A stretch of DNA of 64,000 bases from CAYUHJ01 sp964444365. Lineage in GTDB: Bacteria; Planctomycetota; Planctomycetia; Gemmatales; Gemmataceae. The stretch spans positions 1 through 64,000 of the forward strand of contig CAYUHJ010000005.1 in assembly GCA_964444365.1 (NCBI GenBank). The letters run 5' to 3'. Of this stretch, positions 27,424 to 36,560 are shown in pieces. Position 1 is the stretch's first letter. Each line of letters begins with the position of its first letter. The notes under the pieces were generated by a model. The model was not told the DNA's origin, made no database searches, and was given only the letters and a program-made list of their open reading frames with translations. The position numbers and the translations under genes were made by a program.

Positions 27424-28986
27424 CTACTGAACTGTGACCGCTTCCCGCTTCAATTTCGGGGCGGCCTTGTCCTGGTCGAGCGTGTCCGCCGCGATCCAGC
27501 CGGACATCAGAACCATCGGCATGCCGGGGCCGGGGTGGGCCGCGCCGCCGGCGAGGTACAGCCCCTTCAGGTCCGGCGAACGGTTCGCAGGCTTGAACGC
27601 GCCGAACCACTTGCCGTGCGAGGCGAGGCCGTAAATCGCGCCGTCCAGCACGCGGTAGCGGTCGTGGATGTCCTGCGGAGTCAGCGCGGCCTCGAAGACG
27701 ATGCGGTCCTCGATGTCCGGCATCTTTCCGGTCGTCTTGAGCTTGTTCAAAATCACCCGGCGGTACTCGGGCAGCATCTTGTTCCAGTCGTGGTGCGGCC
27801 GCAGGTACGGCGTGTGAACCAGCACGTAGAGCGCCTCGCCGCCGGGGGGCGCGGTGCCGGGTTCGGTGCGGCTCGTGGCGGCGAGGTAGCACGTCGGGTC
27901 CGGGGCGGGTTCGCCCTTGTTGTAGATGAAGTCGAACTCCTCGTGCGGGTCGCGGCTGAAGACGAAGTCGTGGTGCAGCAGGTGGTCGTAGGCCTTGTTC
28001 AGGCCCAGGTACAGCACGACGCCCGAGCACGCGGCCTCGTACCCGCGGCGGTTCTCGAACCGCTTGACGGCCTTCGGCGCGGCCCCGTTCACGAGTTCGC
28101 GGTGGGTGCGGACGCTGTCGGCGTTCGACACGACCGCGGCGAGGTCGACCCGTTCGCCGGTGTCGGTTTCGACGCCGAGGACGCGGTCGCCGGTGTCGTT
28201 GACGAGGATGCGGTTCACGCCGACGCCCGGCCGCAACTCGACGCCGAGTTCCTCGGCGAGCTTCGCGAGGGCGACCGGCACCGCCCGCGTGCCGCCCATC
28301 GGGTACCAGACGCCTTCCGCCGTTTGCATGTGGGCGATGCCGCACAGCACGGCCGGGGACGCCTCCGGGGACGAGCCGACGTACTGCGTGAAGTGGTCGA
28401 GCATCTGCGACACGCGGGCGTCCGGCACGTACTTCCGCACGGTGCCGCCGACGGACCGGCCCATCCGCATGCTGATCACGTCGCCCAGGATTTTCGGCTT
28501 GAACCCGCCCTTCACGTCGATCATGTCGCCGATGCCGCCGATGGACTTCCAGAAGAAGTAGTCATCGGAGATGCGGTGGAGCCGCTCGGACAGCGAGAGG
28601 AACTTCCGATACCCCGCCGACGAGCCGGGGGCGAACTCGTCGAGCGTCATCGCCATTTCGTCTTCGTCGGCGGCGAGGTCGAGGACGCTGCCGTCGGTGA
28701 AGAAGCACCGCCACTGCGGGTCCAAACGGACGAGGTCGAGGTAGTCCTCGATCTTCCGCCCGGCCTCTTCAAACACGCGGCGGAGGACGGCGGGGATGGT
28801 CAGGATCGTCGGCCCCATGTCGAAGCGGAAGCCGGCTTCGTTCAGTTCGGCCGCCTTGCCGCCGAGCCACGGGGACTTCTCGAACAGCACCACGTCGTAC
28901 CCGCGGGCCGCGAGGGTACACGCCGCCGCGAGCCCGCCGAGCCCGCCGCCGATCACGCCGACGCGGTCCTTGTCGTGCTTAGCCAC
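27424..28986 (-). CDS. Phytoene desaturase family oxidoreductase (CrtI/CrtN/CrtP-like)
   Basis: A 520-residue FAD enzyme of the carotenoid desaturase family. The dinucleotide-binding N-terminus is VGVIGGGLGGLAAACTLAARG, followed by LFEKSPWLGGKA and FRFDMGPTILTIP. The C-terminal FAD signature is LKGLYLAGGAAHPGPGMPMV. Such enzymes introduce double bonds into, or oxidise, C30 or C40 polyenes at the membrane. The start is a GTG at 28986, overlapping by eight bases the stop of the nuclease-like gene upstream, so translation is coupled. The second paralogue (29666-31285) suggests two successive steps, as with CrtN and CrtP. Which step this one does is unknown. Confidence 0.87.
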   Translation of the reverse strand: MAKHDKDRVGVIGGGLGGLAAACTLAARGYDVVLFEKSPWLGGKAAELNEAGFRFDMGPTILTIPAVLRRVFEEAGRKIEDYLDLVRLDPQWRCFFTDGSVLDLAADEDEMAMTLDEFAPGSSAGYRKFLSLSERLHRISDDYFFWKSIGGIGDMIDVKGGFKPKILGDVISMRMGRSVGGTVRKYVPDARVSQMLDHFTQYVGSSPEASPAVLCGIAHMQTAEGVWYPMGGTRAVPVALAKLAEELGVELRPGVGVNRILVNDTGDRVLGVETDTGERVDLAAVVSNADSVRTHRELVNGAAPKAVKRFENRRGYEAACSGVVLYLGLNKAYDHLLHHDFVFSRDPHEEFDFIYNKGEPAPDPTCYLAATSRTEPGTAPPGGEALYVLVHTPYLRPHHDWNKMLPEYRRVILNKLKTTGKMPDIEDRIVFEAALTPQDIHDRYRVLDGAIYGLASHGKWFGAFKPANRSPDLKGLYLAGGAAHPGPGMPMVLMSGWIAADTLDQDKAAPKLKREAVTVQ

Positions 28987-29624
28987 GAACCGACTCCTTG
29001 GGTTTCGATTCCGTCGGCGAGCCGACGAGCGAGAGCAGAATTCCAGCCAGCTCTTCGAGTTGCAACGGGAGCGCGTAATCGACGCGGTCGATCGTGACCT
29101 GCGTTCCGGTCAGGCGAAAGAATTTCCAGTCCCGTCCCGTTGTCGAACAACCGTGAACGACTTCGTTCGGCGACCCGTGCTTCGTGTTGAAGAGTGAGGC
29201 CGCGTACATGGTCGCAACGCACTGGCCGAAGCCGTTCCAGACGTTGTCGTTCTTGGCCTCCACGATCGCCAGGAGCGGGGCNNNNNNNNNNCCGGAGTTG
29301 AAACATCATGGGATCGCGGGCGATCAGAAAGTCGCAGACCCCGTTCAACCCTCGCTCTCGGTCGACGTTCATTTCCGTGCCGGAAAACAGTCCGAACGAC
29401 CGCCGTGCGCGGGTCCAAATCTCCAGCAGAAGCGGCGCGACGACGAACTCCGATCGGGCCTTTTCGTTGTTATTGCCTTGCGACAAAAGTAACCCGTCCT
29501 CAATTTTGGCTCGCAAGGCCGGCTCGATGGAGGCGGCGGGACAGCTCGTGTGAATGTTGTCCACATTCAACGTGAGTCCCAGCTGGTCGCACACGTCGGG
29601 GAAGACAAAATCGCGGAACGACAT
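28979..29624 (-). CDS. PD-(D/E)xK nuclease-like protein, interrupted by assembly gap
   Basis: From the ATG at 29624 (GGGAGGG six bases upstream) the protein reads SFRDFVFPDVCDQLGLTLN and onward to NGVCDFLIARDPMMFQL, then ten Ns at 29282-29291. It resumes in another frame as APLLAIVEAKNDNVWNGF and runs to KPKESVRG. GVCDFLI followed by VEAKN gives the D and ExK positions of a restriction-endonuclease-like core. The frame break lies at the Ns, so I infer an intact gene. It is the first gene of a coupled pair with the desaturase, an unexpected companion. Its biological role is unknown. Confidence 0.6.
29282..29291. other. Assembly gap (10 Ns)
   Basis: Ten undetermined bases inside the nuclease-like gene; the frame changes across them, so the true gap length is not ten or bases nearby are wrong. 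Confidence 0.95.
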
Positions 29625-29665
29625 CGGCGGCCCTCCCGCTGGTGTTCGGGTCATTTCCGATGATC

Positions 29666-31285
29666 TTATCCGGAGACCGCCGCGGGTGTCGAGGTCGGCC
29701 GGCTGAAGGCGTCGGCCGCGCCGGGTTCGCCGAGCCAGGAGGCGTCTTCGCCGAGGTCTTGGAGCAAGAGCCGGCTCGTGATGCGGGCGGATTCGTAGAT
29801 CACCGGCAACCCGCTGCCGGGGTGGGTGCCGCCGCCCACGAGGTAGACGTTCTGCAAGTCTTCAAAGCGGTTCCGCGGGCGGAGGTGCAACATTTGCCCG
29901 AGGTTGTGGGCCAGGTTGAAGGTCGCGCCGTTGTAGACCTCGTAGGAGTTCTCCCAGTCGTCGGGCGTCACAATCTTTTCGTAGCGGATGCGATCTTCGA
30001 CGCCTTCAATGCCGAGTTTCGGCAGTTGCTTCAACACCCGCTCGCGGAAGGCGGGCGACTCCCGCTTCCAGTCGAGATTGTCGTGCTTGTGCGAAACCGG
30101 GGCGAGGACGTACAGCGTGGACTTCCCCGGCGGGGCGAGGCTCGGGTCCGTCACACAGGCGTTTTGGACGTACACGGACGGGTCGACGGGAACCGTATGA
30201 TGCTTCTCGATTTCGTCCAGGTTCGCGATGTAATCCTTCGCGGTATAGATGGTGTGATGGGCCACGTCTTCATACAGGCCGTCGATGCCCAGATACATCA
30301 TGAACGTCGAGCACGAGTACCGCTTCTTCGCGATCTTCGCGTCCGTCCACCGACGCCTCACCGCGTTGGGAACCAGCCGCGTCATCGCCTTGGCGAAGTC
30401 GGCGTTGATGATGACGGCGTCGGCGTAGTGGTCCCCCTCGTTCGTTCGCACGCCGACGGCCTTCTTGCCGTCGAAAAGCACCTCTTTCACTTCCTCTGCG
30501 AGCGACACGGTCACGCCGAGCTCCTCGGCGACGCGGGCCATCCCCTCGGAGACGGCGGAGCACCCGCCGTAGGGGTGCCACACGCCGTAGTCGTATTCGA
30601 GGTAGCTGAGGATGCTGAAGAGGCTCGGGCAGTTGAACGGGGACATGCCCAGGTACTTCGCCTGGAACGTGAACGCGAGCCGCACACGGGGGTCCGAGAA
30701 GTAGCGGCCGAGCTCGGAGTCGACGCTCTTCCACGGGCGGAGCAGCGGCAACAGCTTGATGAGGTCCCACGACAGCAGGTCGCGCCAGCTGTTGAACGGG
30801 CTCTCCAGGGCGGGCCGGAACCGGTCCAGTTTGACGCGGTTCTCGGCGATGAACCGGCGGACGTTCTGGGCGTCGGTCGGGTTCAGCTTCGCGACCTCCG
30901 CTTCCATCCGGGCGAGGTCCGGGGAGCAGATCAGGTCGCCGCCGCTGCCGAACGCGAGCTTGTACTGCGGGTCGAGCCGGGCCATCGGGATTTCGGCGTG
31001 CAGGTCCCGGCCGACGAGGTGGAAGATGCGTTCCAGAACTTTGGGGTAGAGGAAGAACGTCGGGCCGAGGTCGAACCGGTAGCCCTCGGCCTCGATCGCC
31101 GAGCACCGCCCGCCGACGCGGGGCAGGCGTTCGATGACGCGGACGTTCAGCCCCGCTTTGCCGAGCATCAGCGCCGCGGCCAGCCCGCCGGGGCCGGCCC
31201 CGATGACGAGCACGGACTTCCGGCGGTCGCCCGGCGGGGTGTGTCGGGCGGGGCGGGCGGACGTCGCGGCGCTAGGCATGGACAC
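29666..31285 (-). CDS. Second phytoene desaturase family oxidoreductase (CrtN/CrtP-like)
   Basis: A 539-residue FAD enzyme. After a Ser/Ala-rich leader of about 22 residues come VLVIGAGPGGLAAALMLGKAG, VIERLPRVGGRCSAIEAEG and FDLGPTFFLYP. The C-terminal FAD signature is LQNVYLVGGGTHPGSGLPVI. GTHPGSGLP and the GPTFFLYP block resemble diapophytoene desaturases and oxidases (CrtN/CrtP) of the C30 pathway. It is the first gene of the cluster in the direction of transcription. The initiator may be the ATG at 31285 or the one two codons later. Substrate assignment is inferred from neighbours only. Confidence 0.86.
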   Translation of the reverse strand: MSMPSAATSARPARHTPPGDRRKSVLVIGAGPGGLAAALMLGKAGLNVRVIERLPRVGGRCSAIEAEGYRFDLGPTFFLYPKVLERIFHLVGRDLHAEIPMARLDPQYKLAFGSGGDLICSPDLARMEAEVAKLNPTDAQNVRRFIAENRVKLDRFRPALESPFNSWRDLLSWDLIKLLPLLRPWKSVDSELGRYFSDPRVRLAFTFQAKYLGMSPFNCPSLFSILSYLEYDYGVWHPYGGCSAVSEGMARVAEELGVTVSLAEEVKEVLFDGKKAVGVRTNEGDHYADAVIINADFAKAMTRLVPNAVRRRWTDAKIAKKRYSCSTFMMYLGIDGLYEDVAHHTIYTAKDYIANLDEIEKHHTVPVDPSVYVQNACVTDPSLAPPGKSTLYVLAPVSHKHDNLDWKRESPAFRERVLKQLPKLGIEGVEDRIRYEKIVTPDDWENSYEVYNGATFNLAHNLGQMLHLRPRNRFEDLQNVYLVGGGTHPGSGLPVIYESARITSRLLLQDLGEDASWLGEPGAADAFSRPTSTPAAVSG

Positions 31286-31528
31286 ACGCGGCTACGGGGG
31301 CGCGGCAGGTTCGCCGTGATGTTAGGCGAAGTCCCCCGCGACATTCCAGCCCGATTGCGCGGTCGGCGGCCGGCCGGTCGGTGCGATAATCTTGCCGCGG
31401 CGGCCGTTTGGGGTCTTTGTTCGGCCCGGAATCGGTGCTACGTTTCAATCGGACTCGCCCCCAGCCTCTCCGGGGTTTTCCTCATGCCGGCCTGACGTTT
31501 CGGCGGATTTACGCTGATCGAACTCCTT

Positions 31529-32449
31529 GTGGTCATTGCAATCATTGCAATCCTGATCGGTCTGCTGCTGCCCGCGGTGCAGAAGGTGCGGGACGCCGCC
31601 GCCCGGTCGACGTGTCAGAACAAGATGAAGCAGATCGCCCTGGCCATGCACACCGCCCACGACGGGACCGGGCGGTTCCCCGCCGGGCAGGTGGTCGCGA
31701 ACCTGAACGGGAGCTGTCCGGCGCAGTCGCACCCCTCGTCCGACGCCCGCACGCCGTGGAGCATCGCCCTCCTGCCGTTCCTGGAACAGGGACCGCTGTT
31801 CGCCCAGTTCAACCCGACCGGGACGTTCGCGATCAACCGCGAATTCAGCTCGGGGGTGGGGAACTATGCTGCCCAGTCCGCGAACAACTCGGCGTTCTGG
31901 TGCCCGTCCGACCCGCGGATGGCGGGTTCCAACTTCAGCAGCTATCTCGCCGTCGCCGGCGGCGGCGACCCCGTCAGTAGCGGGTGCGTTTCGGACAACT
32001 ACGCCGAGTTCATCCTGTACCGCAACGGCGTGTTCTTCATCAACTCCGGGACGCGAATCACCGACATCACGGACGGTTCCTCGAATGTTTACCTGCTCGC
32101 CGAGAGCAAGTACATGGTCATCGACACGCGGCCATCGGACGGGGCGAACAAGCAGGGGTTCTGGTCCGCGGGCACGTTCCTCCAATCGTCGTGGCGGTAC
32201 TACTGCAACCTGACCGCGGCCGTCGAGCCGATCAACCAGCCGTGCTGCGGGCTTCCCGACTACACCGGCTCGACCGCCCGCTGGCACGAGGCTCCGGTCG
32301 GCCGGACGTTCGGCAGCTTCCACACCGGGGGGTGCAACGTCGCGTTCGCCGACGGCAGCATCCGGTTCATGCCGCAGTCCACGGACTTGAACGTTCACCG
32401 GCAACTCGGCGCGATCGCGAACGGCTTGCCCGTCGGAGGGGCACCGTGA
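31529..32449 (+). CDS. DUF1559 domain protein with disrupted prepilin leader
   Basis: A DUF1559 (SBP_bac_10-like) pseudopilin-type protein, 306 residues if read from the GTG at 31529. The true N-terminus should lie upstream: codons 31499-31528 encode the prepilin motif FGGFTLIELL immediately before VVIAIIAILIGLLLPAVQKV. However, the only upstream ATG (31484) is followed by proline, alanine and then TGA at 31493-31495. Read from GTG, the protein loses the peptidase cleavage site. The C-terminus is normal (FHTGGCNVAFADGSIRFM). It is coupled to the lipoprotein gene by a GTGA overlap. It may be inactive, or one base may be wrong. Confidence 0.75.
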   Translation: MVIAIIAILIGLLLPAVQKVRDAAARSTCQNKMKQIALAMHTAHDGTGRFPAGQVVANLNGSCPAQSHPSSDARTPWSIALLPFLEQGPLFAQFNPTGTFAINREFSSGVGNYAAQSANNSAFWCPSDPRMAGSNFSSYLAVAGGGDPVSSGCVSDNYAEFILYRNGVFFINSGTRITDITDGSSNVYLLAESKYMVIDTRPSDGANKQGFWSAGTFLQSSWRYYCNLTAAVEPINQPCCGLPDYTGSTARWHEAPVGRTFGSFHTGGCNVAFADGSIRFMPQSTDLNVHRQLGAIANGLPVGGAP

Positions 32450-32817
32450 CCCGTACCCTGACCCTTGTCCTGGTGGGTGTGACGCTGACCGCGTCCGGGT
32501 GTTCGGACGGTTCCGTCTCGGTTTCCGGGACCGTCACCCGCGGCGGGCGTCCGCTGGCGGCCGGGTACGTAACGTTGGAGCCGGACGCGACCGCCGGCAC
32601 GACCGGCACCGGGGCGACGGCACCGGTCGCGAACGGAGCGTTCGCGATACCGGCGGGTCGGTTGCGGCCGGGGACGTACGTCGTCCGCATCGGCCCGCCG
32701 CCGTTGGGGTCCGGGATGACCGTGGGACCGGACAGCACCTTCACCCCGTGGTCGACGACCGCCGAGGTGAGGGCTGAGGGCGGTCCGCTGTCGTTCGACG
32801 TGCCCGTCGAGAAGTAA
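32446..32817 (+). CDS. Small lipoprotein with transthyretin-like domain
   Basis: A 123-residue lipoprotein. Start is the GTG at 32446, which overlaps the preceding TGA and has GGAGGGG four bases upstream. The signal peptide ends in the lipobox LTASGC near residue 18. The mature part, VSVSGTVTRGGRPLAAGYVT then LRPGTYVVRIG, is the single beta-sandwich seen in carboxypeptidase-regulatory-like and planctomycete transthyretin-like lipoproteins. These genes regularly follow DUF1559 genes, so the pair probably works together at the cell envelope. Function unknown. Confidence 0.75.
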   Translation: MTRTLTLVLVGVTLTASGCSDGSVSVSGTVTRGGRPLAAGYVTLEPDATAGTTGTGATAPVANGAFAIPAGRLRPGTYVVRIGPPPLGSGMTVGPDSTFTPWSTTAEVRAEGGPLSFDVPVEK

Positions 32818-32821
32818 GTCG

Positions 32822-33772
32822 TCACAACTCGCCCGGTACTTCGTTCCCCGCCCGGGTGCCGGCCACGGTCCAGCCGGCGGCCGCGTTGGTGATGAACCGG
32901 ACGGAGGCGTCGCCCATCGCGGCGTTGACGCCGCCGGTGTGGGCGCTGCGGGCGGACGAGTTCTGGTTGTCGTTCGACTGCGTGCAGGGCACCTCGGGGA
33001 GGTTCTGGCAGCGGTTCAGCACGTCGGCGGTCGGGGAGTTCGGCGCGTTCAGCGTCGTGAACGCGACCGACCCGCCGCACCGCCCGTGGTTCCAGTACCG
33101 GCCCCGCATGTCGTTCGCGGTCACGTCCGGGGAGAGGCGGATCTCGCTCAGCATCAGCGTGTTGCTCAGCCCGTCCGAGACGTGCGGCAGCTTCACACGG
33201 GACGTGCTGAAGAACATCCCGCCGAGGTTGTTGCCGCCGTCCCCGGTGGCGTTGAACGCCGTCGACCCGCTGCACACCGCGTAGTTCCCGTGGTAGCCCT
33301 GGTTCGCGGAGAACGTCTTCTCCTTGCCGCCGTTCGGGTCCGACGGGCACCGCCACACGTTCAGCCGGACCGCCTGCGGACTCCCGGCCATGTACCACGT
33401 CCCGTACCTGGGGTGCCCGGCCGCGATGGCTTGCTCGACCATTTGCCACATCGCCTCCTGTTCGACGTACGGCAGCAGGTACATCGCCCAGGTGCGGCGG
33501 TCCTCGGTGAACGCGACGGGGATGCTGTCCTGCCCGACGAGGGCGGTCGCGACGCTCGGGGGCAGGGCGTTGTTCGCGTCGTGGTAGGCGTGCATCGCCA
33601 GCGCGAGTTGCTTGGTGTTGTTCTGGCACGTGGCCCGCGCCGCGGCCTCGCGGACCTTCTGCACCGCGGGCAGCAGCAGGCCGATCAGGATCGCGATGAT
33701 GGCGATCACGACCAGCAGTTCGATCAGGGTGAAGGCGCGGCGGCGCGGACGGGGGGCTGGGCGAGTACGCAT
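32822..33772 (-). CDS. DUF1559 domain protein, pseudopilin-like
   Basis: A 316-residue protein with an intact type IV prepilin-like leader: MRTRPAPRPRRRAFTLIELL, the cleavage site before FTLIE, and the helix VVIAIIAILIGLLLPAVQKV. DUF1559 follows, with CQNNTKQLALAMHAYHD, WRCPSDPNGG and SAHTGGVNAAMGDASVRFI at the C-terminus. Such proteins occur in dozens of copies in planctomycetes and are thought to be processed like pseudopilins and exported. I use the ATG at 33772; a reading to 33850 adds a non-conserved leader. It converges with the lipoprotein gene (four bases between stops) and lies 96 bases downstream of the kinase. Confidence 0.9.
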   Translation of the reverse strand: MRTRPAPRPRRRAFTLIELLVVIAIIAILIGLLLPAVQKVREAAARATCQNNTKQLALAMHAYHDANNALPPSVATALVGQDSIPVAFTEDRRTWAMYLLPYVEQEAMWQMVEQAIAAGHPRYGTWYMAGSPQAVRLNVWRCPSDPNGGKEKTFSANQGYHGNYAVCSGSTAFNATGDGGNNLGGMFFSTSRVKLPHVSDGLSNTLMLSEIRLSPDVTANDMRGRYWNHGRCGGSVAFTTLNAPNSPTADVLNRCQNLPEVPCTQSNDNQNSSARSAHTGGVNAAMGDASVRFITNAAAGWTVAGTRAGNEVPGEL

Positions 33773-33868
33773 GGCGCCTCGGCGGGGGTTCGGGGTGTGG
33801 GGTGATTCGTCGTCGAAGGGAAGTGCGGAATCCGCGGCCGGGTCCGCCACGGATTCCGGAAAATGGTG

Positions 33869-36391
33869 TTACTTCGTGTCGCGTTCGACGCTCCGCAGGC
33901 TCGGCACCGCCTTCTGCAGCTTCGCGACCGCGGCGTCCGACAGTTTCACGCCGTTGACCCGCAGCACGACGAGGTGCTCGAACGTCGCCAGGCGGTCGAG
34001 GTCGGCGTCGGTCAGCGTGGCGTAGCTCAGGTCGAGTAACTGGATCGGCAGCCCCGCGAGTTTCTCCAGGGCCGCGGGGTCCGCCCGGTAGCCGAGCAGG
34101 CTCAGGCTCCGCATCCCCTTCATCCCGGCGATCGTCTCGATCCCCGCGGGGGTGAGCCGCTCGGCGGCGATGACGAACGACTGGAGCTTCGGCAGCTTCG
34201 CGAGTTCCTTGACGCCGTCGTCCGTGACCGGGCACCGCATCAGGACGACGTGCCGGACCTCCGGGTGGGTCGCGAGTTCGGCGAGCGTCTCCGGGGTGAC
34301 GTTCGGGGCGGACCGGATGTCGAACCCGTTCAGCGGCAGCCCGCGCAGGTGCTTGATTCCCTCGGTGGTGATGCCGTCCCCGGAGACGCGCGCCCACTGG
34401 AGGGCCTTCACCCGGCCGAGTTTCGCGAGGCCCTTCTCGGTCACCCGCAGGTTTTCGAGGTTGACGTGCGTCAGGGCCGGGAACGCGGTCAGCACGTCGA
34501 GGCCGTCTTCCGTGACGCCGGTGCCGCCGACCAGCAGGTGAGTCGTGGTCCGGAACGCGGGGAACTTCGCCAGCGCCGAGAGCACCGCGTTCGTGGCGTT
34601 CGAGTCGACGAGGGACAGCCTTTCCGTGACGGGAGGCAGGAACGCCAGCGGAGCGACGGCGGCCGGGGAGAGCGTCTGGACGGTGTCGAACTGCACCTCG
34701 CGGACGGCGAACGGGCCGTGCGGGACGCGGGTGCCCGGCGAAATGGTCACCGGCTTGCCGTTGACTTCCAGCACCAACTTCCCGCCGAGGGCCGTGACCG
34801 CGTTGAGCGCGGCGCGGGCCGGCGGGGCGTCCACGTCCGGCGGCTCGTCGAGCGGCGGCAGCGGGGGGAGGGGCGGGAGCGGCGGTTTCACGACGGCGGG
34901 CCTCGCGGCCGGCGGCTTCGCGGCGAAGGAGACGGTCACGACCGCCTTCCCGCCGCGCTCGATGCGGAACTGCTCGGTCTTCAGCACGACGCCGGTCTCG
35001 GGGTCGCGGAACTCGACGACGCCGTTCCCGGCGGCGAGGACGAACGTGCGGTCCTTCGGGCGGTCGGAGATCACGACCCGGCCGTCCTGCTTCACCACCA
35101 CGTCGATGTTCGGGTCGGACGTTTCGACGACGAGCTCGCCCGTGTTCGTGGCAATCCGGACGATGGTGTTCGCGTACACGACCGCCCCGGCGACGGCCGG
35201 CACCGCGATCGCAGCGGCGGCGATGGCGGCCCACACCCGGCGGCGGCGCGGAGACGTCGGCAGCACCGGGGCGGGCTTGGCCGGCATCGTCTCGACGACG
35301 ACGGCGGAGTTCAACCGACGGAGTTCGGCGGCCACCTCGTTCGCGGACTGCGGCCGGTCGTCGGGGTGCTTCGCCAGTAGGCGGTCGACCAGGTCCGACA
35401 GCGGCCCCGGCACGCTCGGGTTCACCTTCCGGACCGGCGTCGGGATGTCAACCGCCAGCGAGGTGAGCAGGGACAGTTCGTCCGTTCCCGTGAACGGCCG
35501 GCGGCCGGTCGTCATCTGGTAGAGGGTCGCGCCGAAGCTGAACAGGTCGGCCCGGCCGTCGACCTTGTGGCCGCGGGCCTGCTCGGGGGCCATGTACGCG
35601 GGGGTGCCCAGGATCATGCCGGTTTTCGTCAGCCCGCCGTCGCCGCCGTCGAGCCGGGCGAGGCCGAAGTCGAGGATGCGGGCGCGGCGGAAGGTGCCGT
35701 CCGCGTGCATCTCCAGCCAGATGTTCGACGGCTTGATGTCCCGGTGGGTCAGCCCGGCGGCGTGGGCGGCGGCGAGGCCGTCGGCGACCTGCGCGGCGAT
35801 CCCGAGCACCATCGGCAGCGGCAGCGGGACGCCCATCTTCAGGGCCTCGTCGAGCGACAGCCCGCTGAGCAGCGGCATCGCCAGGAACGGCACGCCGCGG
35901 TCCTCGGCGACCTGCCAGATCGGGATGATGTTCTCGTGCTCGACGGCGGCGGCGGCCTTCGCTTCCAGGAGGAACCGCTGGCGGGCCTCGGTCCGCGCCG
36001 CGACGCCGGGGAGCATGACCTTGAGCGCGACGGACCGGCCGAGGTGCGGGTCTTGCGCGGCGAGCACCATGCCCATGCCGCCGCGGCCGAGGATCTTCGT
36101 GACCTTGTACCCCCCGAGCCGGCCGAGCTCGCCGGGGGCCTGCGGGGCGGCCAGGAGCCCGCTCAGGGCGGGTTCCGCGGGGGCCGCCAGCCCGCCGACG
36201 CTCGTCGCGTCGAGAATGTTCGACGACGACTCGGCGTGGCTGATCGCGGTCTGAAACAGGCCCGCCGGCGGCACGGGCAGCGGCGGCGTCACGTCGGGCG
36301 AGTACGCGGCGAACGGGTTGACCGTTTCCGCGGCGGCCGGCGACACGCTCGGGTCGGACTCGACCGCGGTCGGGCGGGGTTCATCGGACAT
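33869..36391 (-). CDS. Membrane serine/threonine protein kinase with leucine-rich repeats
   Basis: An 840-residue protein. A Pro/Ala-rich leader precedes a Hanks-type kinase domain (residues about 95-360): GRGGMGMVL (102-110), catalytic Lys124 in VALKVM, THRDIKPSNIWLE (Asp218), DFGLA (241-245) and APE (268-270), all intact. A membrane helix follows at 386-407 (VWAAIAAAAIAVPAVAGAVV). The outside part begins with a beta domain (TNTGELVVETSDPNIDVVV) and ends in leucine-rich repeats from about 600, for example LTHVNLENLRVTEKGLAKL. This is a typical planctomycete receptor-like kinase. Ligand and targets are unknown. Confidence 0.92.
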   Translation of the reverse strand: MSDEPRPTAVESDPSVSPAAAETVNPFAAYSPDVTPPLPVPPAGLFQTAISHAESSSNILDATSVGGLAAPAEPALSGLLAAPQAPGELGRLGGYKVTKILGRGGMGMVLAAQDPHLGRSVALKVMLPGVAARTEARQRFLLEAKAAAAVEHENIIPIWQVAEDRGVPFLAMPLLSGLSLDEALKMGVPLPLPMVLGIAAQVADGLAAAHAAGLTHRDIKPSNIWLEMHADGTFRRARILDFGLARLDGGDGGLTKTGMILGTPAYMAPEQARGHKVDGRADLFSFGATLYQMTTGRRPFTGTDELSLLTSLAVDIPTPVRKVNPSVPGPLSDLVDRLLAKHPDDRPQSANEVAAELRRLNSAVVVETMPAKPAPVLPTSPRRRRVWAAIAAAAIAVPAVAGAVVYANTIVRIATNTGELVVETSDPNIDVVVKQDGRVVISDRPKDRTFVLAAGNGVVEFRDPETGVVLKTEQFRIERGGKAVVTVSFAAKPPAARPAVVKPPLPPLPPLPPLDEPPDVDAPPARAALNAVTALGGKLVLEVNGKPVTISPGTRVPHGPFAVREVQFDTVQTLSPAAVAPLAFLPPVTERLSLVDSNATNAVLSALAKFPAFRTTTHLLVGGTGVTEDGLDVLTAFPALTHVNLENLRVTEKGLAKLGRVKALQWARVSGDGITTEGIKHLRGLPLNGFDIRSAPNVTPETLAELATHPEVRHVVLMRCPVTDDGVKELAKLPKLQSFVIAAERLTPAGIETIAGMKGMRSLSLLGYRADPAALEKLAGLPIQLLDLSYATLTDADLDRLATFEHLVVLRVNGVKLSDAAVAKLQKAVPSLRSVERDTK

Positions 36392-36493
36392 GAGAGGCTC
36401 CGAAGCGGTGGGCGAATGTCGCTACAAGAGAGTGCGTCAACCGCGGCCGGACCCGCCAAAGATTTTGCGGATCCGGCAGACCGGGCATTCCAA

Positions 36494-36554
36494 CACCAAC
36501 CCGACGCGCGAGCGAGGGAAGAACGGCAAGCCTCGCTTGCGCTTCGGGCTGGTG
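36494..36554. repeat. Inverted repeat ending in GCGAGG
   Basis: Arms at 36494-36517 and 36531-36554 match in 21 of 24 positions around a 13-base spacer (CACCAACCCGACGCG on the left). It lies between the kinase gene and the esterase-like gene, and its right arm abuts the latter's stop at 36561. Similar CCCGACGCG-type palindromes are, from memory, abundant in planctomycete intergenic DNA. Confidence 0.55.
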
Positions 36555-36560
36555 GGGGAG

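Noticed and set aside
27226..29097. Plus-strand open frame of over 600 codons opposite the first desaturase gene
   Set aside because: The minus strand has clear FAD motifs at both ends; the opposite frame has only antisense composition.
29642..31495. Plus-strand open frame opposite the second desaturase gene
   Set aside because: Same reason: antisense shadow of a well-supported FAD enzyme.
31484..31495. Reading the TGA in the DUF1559 leader as selenocysteine
   Set aside because: The position is in a leader peptide with no redox role, and no SECIS-like hairpin is evident next to it.
32367..35234. Minus-strand open frame of over 900 codons across the DUF1559, lipoprotein and kinase region
   Set aside because: Out of frame with the kinase and DUF1559 genes that show conserved motifs; composition is that of a shifted frame.
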